Positions 25,901 to 37,900 of a stretch of DNA of 64,000 nucleotides are shown here, piece by piece (positions within the stretch are counted from its first letter, which is position 1; each line of letters begins with the position of its first letter). Origin of the DNA: Cornus controversa. Taxonomy: Eukaryota > Streptophyta > Magnoliopsida > Cornales > Cornaceae. Location of the stretch: NCBI GenBank assembly GCA_026545225.1, contig CM048854.1, forward strand, positions 32,006,230 to 32,070,229, in the 5' to 3' direction. Position numbers and translations under genes: made by a program. The notes beneath the pieces are model-generated. The model did no database searches and was not told the origin of the DNA. It was given only the letters and a program-made list of their open reading frames with translations.

Positions 25901-28900
25901 TACAATGTTTAAGTATGTTGTGTGACACAGTACAAGTCAAAATACTTGCGCTGTACCAGATACTATATTAGAATCAAAATCGTTGTGCTTTTACCATATA
26001 TTTTTTCAAGACTTTGGAATAATGTTAGCTGCATTGCCCCTTGTAATACTACTTTAACATATCAATAAATCCCATCCACTTGGGGTTGGCTGCACAAATT
26101 TGTTCAACATTTAGTTCTATACAGGGTATGACCTCCGTTGAATCATAGGCAATCATATCTTTACTTCCTTCTCCTTCCCAGGCTCACTCTTGCTTTCCTT
26201 TAGTCCTTGTAATTCCTTCAACTTGATTAGAAAACCATAAAAGTGATCACTTAGTGTTTACCTCGCCAGTATAGAGTGTTGAAAGGGATGGACTGGATGG
26301 ACAAAACATAGTATTATTGCACAATCTGGTGCTACTCTCAGATCTGACATTCTTTCACTCCTTGGCAACATGAGCTTTGATCATTGCACCAAGTCCTTCA
26401 ACATTAATCTAAGACTTCTAATCGTTACCATAAATTGGTCTTCGTTGCCATGATCGTATTGCACTAGTTTTCTTCTTCTTGTCCTAACAGGGTATTATAT
26501 ATCATTTCCATGCCATTGGTTGGCATATAGGCTCATTCCTCTAAAAACAATATAATATCTCCAAGTATTATTGGCGGTGAGCTGTTTTTATGCTCTTCAC
26601 GTGTGAGGTGTGCCATCTCTGGGAAATGCAAGATCTAGGTCCTTTTTGTTTAGATGCTGTTTCTATTTAGATGCTATTTGTGAATGCGAGCATTATTTGT
26701 CTTTGTACATAGGAGAATCATGTGCAAATAAGACCACTATGTGTACCATTTAAGAAAAGTGACATGGTCCACATTGAGGGTAATGCTAGGGAAAGTCAAA
26801 ATTAACATGGGTAGAGTTAGTAAGGAAAGATAATAGTATCATGTAGTTTTACTAGGTTATGGTCTAAGATAGAGCAGAATGAAAAAATAAGATTCATGTG
26901 CCAACCCCAAGTAGTTGTGAAAAGGCTTTGTTGAGTTGAGTTGATATAGGAGAATCATGTTCTCTTTTGCTCCATAGATTCTTTATGATCAAATCTTCCT
27001 CTGGAGTGCTTAAATTGCCTGCACAAACACTGTTTGGAGTGTAGACTAAGATTTCATCAAAGCTACACTCTTTTCAGATATGCACCTATACCAAATTATT
27101 GGAATTGTCACAATGTACACATATGGAATTACTGATGATTTGGAGAGAACAGTCACTTAAAAGAAAGCTAGGAAGCTCGGACGCACCTAAAAAGGCAAAG
27201 AATTCGTGTCGGACAAGCGTCGGACATGCCCTAACACATGTCGGACACACCAAAAAACGTGTCTGAATTTTTTTTTATTTTTTTGAATTTTCGGACACGA
27301 CATGAACACGGCGCGGACACATGTTGGACACGCCAAAATTTTTTTGTCTCTTTTTCCTCTTGGTTTCATGAATCTTCTCTCTTCCATAGATTTTTACTTT
27401 ATTTTTTACTAATCCCTAATTCTTTTTCTAACAAAACCCTAATTTTTTTTGCTTTTTTCTCCTTTTTTAGCCTCTTTCTTTCTTTTTCCAAGCAAAACAC
27501 AAGTTCTAGAAAGGTTGTTTTAACAATTCAACTATAGCCCATCTCATCTCTTCATCTTTGTTCTTTTTTACTCTTCTTTCTCTTACTGTACAACTGGTAT
27601 CTTTTACATGTGACTTTCGGATGATGCATTTGTATTTGGAGTAAGCTGGAATGATGATTAAATGATAAGACTAGTTTTTATTCTAATGTCTCATTTTGAT
27701 TTAGTTTTATGACTTTGTGACATCGTTCTCTTATAATTATTGTTGTTGTGGAGTAGATTCAATTGTGTACTTGTGACTTATGATTTGTGAATTTTTTCTT
27801 TGTTAGGTAGATGAAAAATAATATTACTCTTAATTATTTAAAATACGACATCAAATATTATATAAAAATAAATATTTATTATTTACCGTGTCCGTGTCTT
27901 AATTTTTTTTAGGATTTACCGTGTCGTATCCGTGTCCGTGTTGTGTCGTATCCGTGTCCCGTATCCGTTTCCGTGCTTCTTAGGAAGAAAGTGTAATGGG
28001 AATATTAATGATTTTGCTTCTGAGATCTTTGCATAAGATATTCGAGATGTTTTTTTCTTGCTAATACCTTGACATTCTTTAGTTGACATTTTCATATTAT
28101 TTAAGGGAACGGTTAAATGATTTCAAACTTCACTTTTCCTTTTAATGTTGCATGTCTCCTTACCATATTGGAAATTACTTATAACTAGGGCACTTATATG
28201 GAGCGCAATGAAAGTTAACACTCTCTTTTACAAGAGGAATATTCTTAGTGCTTCATATTGAATACAGGTAATCACATTGAATGCAGGAGATGGACTATAA
28301 TAATGAAGCAAAGAATGGAATTAAGTTCAGGTAAGAGAAAGCTTTTTGAAATAATTCTATCGTTTGTATTTTTAATGAGAAATGTGACATACATTTTAGT
28401 CACTGAAAACTCTCTCTCTCTCAATATGTTATGTTCCATGCATAGCGTAATGCTAGATTAAACTTTCATGTAACATGCTGTATGGCTAAAATGTCATTGG
28501 TATTAGAGTTTTCCCTGTCTGATAGGTACCCAACAACTATTCCATTTGGTAAATGGGATGTTTTAAAATAGTATATAAGGCTATCTATATAACAACTTTA
28601 GACTTTAACTAGGTCGTGTCCCGAGGTGGGATATTGTAGCTGTAGAGATTGGGTCCAATTTTGACCGGTTTTCTTTTTCTTCATCATTTTCGTCATAAAT
28701 GAGTTTTAAATGATGTCATGGATGTTTTAAAGGGGAGAATCATGTTTGGGAACTTGTTTAAAGGTTCTGGGAAGTTTTGAGAGTGTTTGACAAAATTTGA
28801 GAATTTTGGATCAGCGGGGCGGGGAACGCAGGTCGGGTGGGCTCGGAAATCCGAAATTTTTTTGTGAAATATTTAGTTTTGGTTTTTGACCAAATAAAAT

Positions 28901-31900
28901 GTTTTAAGAGGTATGGAAGTGATTTTGGAGCCGTAGCCGCTTTCGAAATCGAAAACGGAGCCCGAGAGGTACGTTAAGTGACTTAAAGGTAAAATAGTCA
29001 TTTTGCACTTAGTATATTGTATATACACATATATGTATATTGCTGGAAAGATTTTAGAGAAGAGAAGATCAGCCATTAGAGCTCTCTCCAAGCTCTTCAT
29101 CTTCTTCATTGGTTTTGAGAGACTTAGAGTGAGATTTGGGACTTGCTCTAAGAGAGAAAGTTGATCTCCTCTCTTCCCTCTTCAAATTAGTGGGTTCAAA
29201 GTCATGATTTGGGGATTTTCGGAATTCAAGTGTGGTTGAAGTTTGGATTCGGGCCTTGTTGAAGAAGGAAAGATCACTCTCCTTGTCCCGATCTACAATC
29301 CTACGGAAAGAAAGTGCAATTTGGAAGAGTTTGAAGTTTGGTGATTTCTAGGGTTTGGCTAGAAAGTCTTCAAAGTTGAGGTAGGGGTGTTTCTTCCCCC
29401 TTATTCATCGATTCTAGGGTTTTGGTGAGTTTGGAGATGTGATGGATGTGTTAGCATGTATAGGGATATGTTAGGGTTGAGTGTTTGTCTCCTTCCCCTC
29501 TCATTATGTGTTTATACATGTTAGTTGTGTTCATATGGTGATATATGATGTATAGAATGCATACATGTAATGTGCATGAAAAGAGAGCATGTCTAGCTAT
29601 ATTGTGAATTCTATGCATATATGAATTATGTGCCTAATTGTGAGCATATGTGTATTTATATGTTGGTTATGGACCCCAATTCCAGCAGGATTTCGATAGA
29701 CCACTGATTGATTGAAACTTTGATTAATCAAAAGACCAAGTTCGATTGTGCGAAGTACCCAATTCAATTATCGAAGGGTGTATTTTGATCAATCGAAACT
29801 TGCAGTCCACAGCTATGTTGGATGTGCATGTGTGACTACGTGTGGGGCTCATTGAGATTAGTTGATGTTGAGTCGTACATATACACGTATGTGTACGTGA
29901 TTAAGCTTCCGCTGCAATTGAGATTAGAGGTAGTGATATTGAGACGTAATGGACGGTCTCAACCTCGTGATCGGATTTTGAGGTGTGACAACTTGGTATT
30001 CGAATAGAATATCAAAGTGAGATTGTTGATATGAGGTGATGACGTGTGACCGAATCACCCTCGGTTTCCGAGAGTCGAAAATAGGGGCGTGACAACTTGG
30101 TATCAGAGCTTAACCGAGTTTGAATACCTAGGGACGAAGGTTAAGGGTTGAATCACACATTGAGCTAGAGTTATGTGGTGGTTGGTAGTGGTCTGAACGT
30201 TAGGTTTAATTACCTTGGAATGATGGTTGAGAGTAGAACCACATACACACTCAAGGATTTGTATTGAAGATACAACTGGTGCGTTGCTATGAGGAACATG
30301 ATTTTGTGCTTACATGTTAGAATAAGATGCCAGTTTTGGAATGATTTGGTTTGGTGATAGTGTCTTGTTATTTATACAGCAAGATGCCACCACGAAGAGC
30401 TCGCGAATAAGGAGCAGCTGCAGTTCCTATTGATGGAGAGCAATTTATGTGAGATATGGTTGCAACCATACGGCAAATTGTTAGGGAAACACAAGAGGAG
30501 ACTCAGGCTCGACCTAGAGCAGCTCCTAGTACGATGATGTTGGCATTGGGACATGTCAAGAGGCATAACCCACCATTATATGCAGAAGGGTCTGATCCTA
30601 TGGTGGCGGAAAATTAGTTAGACGGGATAGACAAGCTCCTTACCGCACTAGAGGTAGAGGAGGAATTGAGGGTGAAGGTGGCCGCTCATCACCTTATGGG
30701 TGAGGCGAACCGTTGGTGGAAGTTCATTGGAAACTACCATGACATTGAGGCAATGGATTGGGATATGTTAAAAGAATTATTCTTCGAGAAATATTTTTTG
30801 GTGACAATGAAGGATAGCTTGAGGCGGGAGTTCTTTAATTTACTCCAAGGCTATATGATAGCTTGAGGCGGGAGTTCTTTAATTTACTCCAAGGCTATAT
30901 GACGGTTATGGAATACGAGACCAAGTTCACTTCTTTGGCTCGTTTTGCACAAGAGGTGATCCCTACTGAGGAACTCAAGGTGAAAAAGTTTGTGAGAGGT
31001 CTATGAACTTTCATAAGGGATAGTGTATCAATTTTGGGTTTGACAAGCTATGCTACAGTGGTGGAAAGAGCAGTAATAGCAGAAGAGGTTAACAGTGATA
31101 ATCAGAGGGTTCGGGATGCTAAGAATCAGGCTAAGGGTACCAGGACATCTTCTGGTAGTCAGGGGAGGAAGAGGTACAGAGACAATGTGTCACTTTTTCA
31201 GGGATAGCAACAGGTTAGCTCGACACCATCAGTGTCTTTGCCCGCTGGATCTTTATAATCAAAAGTGGTGTGTCACCACTGTTAGTAGCCGGTTCACTAC
31301 AAGTCTGAGTGTCACCTTATACGATTGGCACCAGTTGGAGACCAGACTTGTTATCACTGCTATTAGACTGGTCATATCAAAGTAGATTGTCTTCTGGGAT
31401 AGAATGTACAGAGTGGGACAGCGTCCCAACAGCGTACCACTCAGTTTTCGGCGGAACAGCCTAGTTTTAAGGCATTATCGCCATTGAAGCCAGTGCAGTC
31501 TGCTTAGGGTTGACGAGCAGTGAGGGGGACCAACCCTAAAGTGTTTGATCAACAGTCCAGGTATCAGAGGATTGGTCTATGAGGACTGAGGTATGATTGT
31601 GGCTTTTAGTTTATGGCCAGAGTATTGATTCATTTGAGTACATCATGTGTTATATCATGAGTTGTCTGTTGCATTTAGTAAAGCATATTCAGTTTTGCAT
31701 GCTATATGTAGTATGTGATATGCTAGGTGATATAGCATGATTTATGTGACTATACAGGGTGTATAAATGATTACATTAAATGTCACATGGTATATGAGGG
31801 CGTATTATTATCGCCTAGAGGTTCTAGTTTTGTCACTTTGGTAAGCTTGGGTGAATCTGCAATATTGAGATATACGGGTTGTGATAGACTCCAGTTTTAA

Positions 31901-34900
31901 GAGCCCAAGACTTTGAGAAAGGTTTAATGTAGAGTTTTCCATATAGAGGACTGTGAACTAATTGTGATTACAGATTTGATGGAACTGAAGGTGTGAGGAC
32001 AAGGAAGCCATGTTGCGGGGGTTGGGTTAGCAAGGAAAAATAGTCCAGCCGGACATTTTTCTTTGATTAGTGCTTCTCTTACAATGTGTTGGGTCTAAGT
32101 AGTTATGAAATTGAATCGTTGGGTATTGACGAGTAAGGAAATGAGGTTTGGATGTTTTTGAGTATAAAAGATTTTTGCTCATAGATGGATATATGACCGA
32201 AAAAGGTTTGTGTAATGTATTACCGGGATATACGGTTATAGATGAGCAAGAAAGTGTTTATCAAAGGGTTCATGATGATAAGAGTAGGTTGGTTTCGAAC
32301 CACTCTTGAGGTTGTGTATTATAGTACTTGTTAGAGTACTTGAGGAGACAGTTTGGAATCCTCGGAAGGTTATAGATTTTGAATTTGTTATCATGGAAGA
32401 ATGTCTTTAAGGCACAGTTTTGTCTATTGGCATGTCTATTGTAATGGTTGTGGTCATAGTAGGCACAATTTTGTCTATAGACACACCCATTGGAGTGACG
32501 GTTGTCTTTCAGGCACAGTTTTGTCTATTGACATACCCGTGAGATTGATTGCTGTCATTTAGACATAGTTTTGTCTATTAGCACATTTGTTGGAGGATTG
32601 GTGTTATAATGGACACAGTTTTGTCTATTGACCCATCCATTTTTGTGATTGTTGTCACTTAGACACAGTTTTGTCTATTGGCACACCTGTTGGAGGATTG
32701 GTGTCATCCCAGACACAGCTTTGTCTATTGACCCATTTGTTGTTGTTGGTTGTAGTCACCGTGGATATAGTTTTGTCTGTAGACGCAACCATTGGATTTG
32801 ATGATTGTTATTTTGACACAGTTTTGTCCATTGACACCTGAAGGAGTACTTCTTGTCATTTTAGACACAATTTTGTCTATTGACACATCCTTTGAGGTGG
32901 GATTTTCATCTCTGGACACAGTTTTGTCTATTAATGTACCGTTATAGGTGCTGTGACCCTGAGGGATCGAAGTTTCGAATCATTATTTGGGAGTTTGACT
33001 TAGTTTTGTGACATGACTAGTTTTGATGTCATGGAAATATGACGATGGGTATATCGTTAGATTTATTCTGGGTTAGTTGATAACCGAGGAAATGATATGA
33101 CATGTAAGCAGTAAGATTTTTTGCTGATTTTATTTTTCTATAGACCGTATCTTGTGGTACCAATGGAATTGAAAGGATCTAAGGATCAGTTATGGGATTT
33201 GAAAAATAAAAGTTTTATGCGTCTTGGGACGTCACTTTAGAGAAATTTTCTATACTCTTCATCGGGAAGAGGAACGTCGTTGAACTAGTTGAGGATTGAG
33301 TTATAAATCCTTAGGAAGCATTGGCCTTGGGCAACGAGTGAGGAGTGTGAGTTTGGACTACCAAAAGTGAGTCCCTTATACACGTGATGTGGACTAGTTT
33401 ATTAGAAAGGGGTTTGTTGTCATACTTTCGCTATTTTAAAGTGGTTACAGTTTTGATCTTTCCTGAACTTGGCTTTGGAGATAATAGTTGTCGTGATGGT
33501 TCACGGTATGATAATTGCACTACAGTTTTGGTGATATCTCAGCATAGTTTGAGGTGTACTAGTAGCTGAGATGTTTCGTGGACTCAGAGTGAAATCGTGT
33601 GATGGTAACTAAAAGCCTCGTTGGTTAAGGGTGAAAACCGAGTGTTAGGGACCGACAAGTTGATAGCTTTTACCGGTGGAAAAGGGAGCTAGGAGAAGTC
33701 ACTAAAGGTTTTGTGACAACACTTGGGAACTTGAGGTAGGTTTCTAATTTCAAGGACGAAATTCCTTGAAGGTGGGAAGGTTGTAGAGACCGGGTCCAAT
33801 TTTGACCGGTTTTCTTTTTCTTCATCATTTTCGTCATAAATGAGTTTTAAATGATGTAATGAATGTTTTAAAGGTGAGAAACGTGTTTGGGAACTTGTTT
33901 AGAGGTTTTGGGAGCATTTGGAAAAATTTGAGAATTTTGGGTCGGCGAGGTCCGGAACGCTGGGCCCGAAAATCTGAAAAAATTTCGAAAAATATTTATT
34001 TTTGGTTTTTGACCAAATGAAATGTTTTAAGAGATATGGAAATGATTTCGGAGCTGTAGCTGCTTTCAAAATCGAAAACGGAGCCTAAGAGGTACGTTAA
34101 GTGACTTAAAGGTAAAATAGTCATTTTGCACTTAATGTGTTGTATATACACATATATGTATATTGCAGGATAGATTTTAGAAGAGAGAAGATCAGCCATT
34201 AGAGCTCTCTCCAAACTCTTCATCTTCTTCCTTGGTTTTGAGAGCCTTACAGTGAGATTTGAGACTTGCTCCAAGAGAGAAAGTTGACTTTCCTCTCTTC
34301 CCTCTTCGAGTTAGTGGGTTCAAAGTCACGATTTGGAGATTTTCGGAATTCAAGTGTGGTTGAAGTTTGGATTCGGGCCTTGTTGAAGAAGGAAAGATTA
34401 CTCTCCTTGTCCCGATCTACAATCCTATGGAAAGAAAGTGCAATTTGGAAGAGTTTGAAGTTTGGTGATTTCTAGGGTTTGGCTAGAAAGTCTTCAAAGT
34501 TGAGGTAGGGGTGTTTCTTCCCCCTTATTCATCGATTCTAGGGTTTTGGTGAGTTTGGAGATGTGATGGATGTGTTAGCATGTATAGGGATATGTTAGGG
34601 TTGAGTGTTTGTCTCCTTCCCCTCTCATTATGTGTTTATACATGTTAGTTGTGTTCATATGGTGATATATGATGTATAGAATGCATACATGTAATGTGCA
34701 TGAAAAGAGAGCATGTCTAGCTATATTGTGAATTCTATGCATATATGAATTATGTGCCTAATTGTGAGCATATGTGTATTTATATGTTGGTTATGGACCC
34801 CAATTCCAGCAGGATTTCGATAGACCACCGATTGATTGAAACTTTGATTAATCAAAAGACCAAGTTCGATTGTGCGAAGTACCCAATTCAATTATCGAAG

Positions 34901-37900
34901 GGTGTATTTTGATCAATCGAAACTTGCAGTCCACAGCTATGTTGGATGTGCATGTGTGACTACGTGTGGGGCTCATTGAGATTAGTTGATGTTGAGTCGT
35001 ACATATACACGTATGTGTACGTGATTAAGCTTCCGCTGCAATTGAGATTAGAGGTAGTGACATTGAGATGTAATGGACGGTCTCATCCTCGTGATCGAAT
35101 TTTGAGGCGTGACAACTTGGTATCCGAATAGGATATCAAAGTGAGATTGTTGATATGAGGTGATGACGTGTGACCGAATCACCCTCGGTTTCTGGGAGTC
35201 GGAAATCGGGGCGTGACAGTAGCATTGATCAGTCAGGGATGTAGAATCATTTAAAATAACCACAATATGTCTCAGTCGTTGTCAAGCAAACCATATGATC
35301 ATATAGAGAAACCTAAAAGGTAACTATGCATTACAACTCTAATTCTCTAAATACAATTCATTATGTAAATATGATGTTTTAAAACAGGATATAAGAATCC
35401 ATGTAACAACAAACAACGCTAGATTCTGACCTGATCGTGTCCCAAGGTGGGATATTGCAGTACTGACCAATCAAGGGTCCGGAAGTATTTTAAATAACCA
35501 CACTATGTCCCAATCCTTCTCAAGCAAAACATAACCGATAATACAAAATTCTCAAAAGTTATAACAAACATCCACATTAGTCTTTCACATATACAAAGCC
35601 ACTGCAAAAATGTCAATACAAATATCATAGTCGCTTCAAAATCCTTTGTTTGTTAGAGAATATTTTGTTTATTTTATTTCTTTTAGTTCTTATGGGCAGT
35701 TTAGTCTTTTTGTCTTTTCCTTTCATAGGTAGGATAGTCTTTCTTAGGGCCTATATATAGGCTTTAACAGATGTAATTTGGTTTAAATACATTCTTTACA
35801 ATTGAATAACAGAAAACTTCTCCGAAGTTTACAGTTTTGACGTCCACCATGCCTACTGCCAAACCAGTCAATTTTGAAGTGTTTTTAATAACACGAGTTA
35901 GGTACACAGCTTAGTAAGTAACTAATCATGCTTGATTGAATAAGATAAATCCATTACGGTCAAGTAAAGGATTAATGGAATGTTTTAGAATAAAGCTAAA
36001 GGATTACCAACCAGCTTTATCTGTAAAACAATATTTTGCAGCTGTATTTCCAACCAGCTTGTATAGATTCCCAATCTTCCGGCCTATGATCAAGGTCCTT
36101 CTACAAATTTTTAGTTCCTCGTTTTACTGAATAAATACAATTGAGAGAGTTCAAAATTCCCAGAAAACTCGAATTCTTTTTTAAGTTAGGGACATGTATG
36201 ACCTCCTCAAGAAATTTTACAACTCCATTAGGTTTTCACTATGCTTATTCCAATCGCCTTATATGCAGGTCCAGCATCATTTTCTATTAGAACCACACAC
36301 CTGTTTTATTTTTTATGTGTCAAACTTTTCCCTTTTTGGACATTTGATAGGAGCAACTAGTATCTAGAATCTACAAGATTATTAGTCTTGGAAGAGACCA
36401 CTGGAAGTTCTCCTTCATTCTCTGTATCCACACTTGCTGAGTCTACAGATTTATCCTGCTTCCCTCTTCCAATTCTCTTTCCCAACTTTGATAGATGCTC
36501 TTGCTTTTTCCCTTCTTGTGACAGTGAAAGCACTCGGGCACGTGCTTTATTTGAGAGTTCAATTGAGAGTTGTTCCTATTGTCAGAACTTCTTCCGTTGC
36601 CTCTGCTCCTTGCACGATTTGTTTCATTCGTTACCGTAAGTCCCTCTACTTGGGACTCTTAATTATCTGGTTTCTTCCTCTTCTTATTATCATCAAAAGC
36701 ACAAGGGTATCTTCTTAAATAAGGTAATTATCAGGCTGTCCTAGGATTGGTGCCACAAAGCCCATAGAAGTATGGCTTTGTCTTTCCCAATCAACAACTG
36801 GGTCATTGAAGAGGTTGAGATGCTCCACGAACTTGTGTTGTCCTCCATCTGAAGGCCTTGGCAATTTCTTTTACAAATACAATTTGTTCTTCAAAGACTT
36901 CACAATGTACAAGCTTTCGAATTTCCTTCAAATCTCTGCTACCTTCTTTTCATTGATCACATTATATGTGACTTTATCTAGGAGATTGGGTCAATTGGCG
37001 CTGGCAGTCTTCTTGCCCAATTTCAGCCAGTTCTGTGGCTCATCTTCTTAGGCTTCGTTGGTCTTACTTGGAGTGGCTTGGGTAACTCTTGCTATTTCAG
37101 AAGATCATTCATTCTCATTTGCTAAAGGTATAAGTTATTCCATTAAACTTTTTAGCTCGAATTTGGTACTCGCTATATTCTACTGTATTGCAAGTCACAA
37201 CCCAAGACCTAAAGCTCTAGTACCACTTTGTTGTTATTGCACCACAGGTTACAGTTAATTTATTACGATGCAACAATTGCAAAACCTTACCAGAACAGCA
37301 AATAAACATATATAATCACAAAAGCATACAAGAACATAAGAATATCTGTAGTTCAGTGGTGTGTCTACTTGGATGGAAGATAGGAGATCAACAATTTACC
37401 ATAAAAGAATCGACGGGTGCTACAAGAGCATTCAGGCACTCAAATCTATAGCTAAACCTTGATTGGTACAAGACATATTGGAGTTGAGTTGACAGGTTGA
37501 GTTTTGCCTTGATCAGTCAAGCAACTGCAGTTGCCACTCTGACCGCTCCACAACTTTATGTCGATTGGTCCTGAATTTCTGGACTGGGCCTGATAGATCC
37601 GTTGCTTTAGCTTGATCAATCAAGGTGCTCTGATAAAGATTCTTCAAAACAAACTCCAAACTGTGTTGTAGAGCCCAATAAACCAAATAGTTGGTAAAAT
37701 TTCCTTATCAAAAATCATGTTAAGAATTGAAATCTCCAATGGTGCTACTTATCATTTACAGTATAATTCCACGAGGTTCTAGCAAAGATGTTTCTCTAGG
37801 ACATTTTCTGTTCAGTTATTGTAGCCTCAATTATAGACTTCCAGTGCCTTATAGTAAATTTATTGATCAAGCATGTTGCATGTTTATTCGAAGTAACCAC

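Larger units (their letters stand above)
25866..28286 (+). other. ABC1 kinase intron 6
   Basis: Contains RTE-type LINE pieces (26064-26110 reverse, 26780-26945 forward) and a terminal-inverted-repeat element (27168-27984). The remainder is not recognised. Confidence 0.6.
28641..35218 (+). mobile_element. Ty3/Gypsy-type LTR retrotransposon, non-autonomous, fossil
   Basis: LTRs: 28641-30094 and 33782-35218, both beginning TGTAGAGA and ending GCGTGACA. The target duplication GTAGC flanks both sides exactly. The primer site TTGGTATCAGAGC follows the first LTR. A gag-like region with zinc-knuckle traces is at about 30384-31400. The sequence AAGGACGAAATTCC then a purine tract (AAGGTGGGAAGG) precedes the second LTR, as in Tekay/Del-type chromoviruses (inference). 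No recognisable polymerase region: about 31500-33780 instead holds other sequence, including a 50-bp-period array. The element is broken in several places. Age is hard to read because the two LTRs are nearly identical over about 630 bases and strongly diverged elsewhere. Confidence 0.88.
28540..35560. repeat. Older tandem repeat unit split by the Gypsy insertion
   Basis: Sequence left of the Gypsy element (about 28555-28640) plus right of it (35219-35290) forms one unit. A second copy follows at about 35370-35530. Shared blocks: GATGTTTTAAAA, then GGT(C)GTGTCCC(G/A)AGGTGGGATATTG in shorter pieces, TTTAAATAACCACA-like, and CTCAAGCAAA-like. The unit length is roughly 200 bases. It is probably the remains of an older LTR or satellite-like repeat. 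Confidence 0.5.

Noticed and set aside
29461-29480. Interstitial telomere repeat (TTAGGG-like)
   Set aside because: Only a single TTAGGG-like match, not a TTTAGGG array, and inside an LTR.
32411-32935. CRISPR-like array (regular repeats with variable spacers)
   Set aside because: The DNA is plant nuclear, the cores are degenerate, the spacers are related to one another in places, and there are no cas genes. It lies inside an LTR element.
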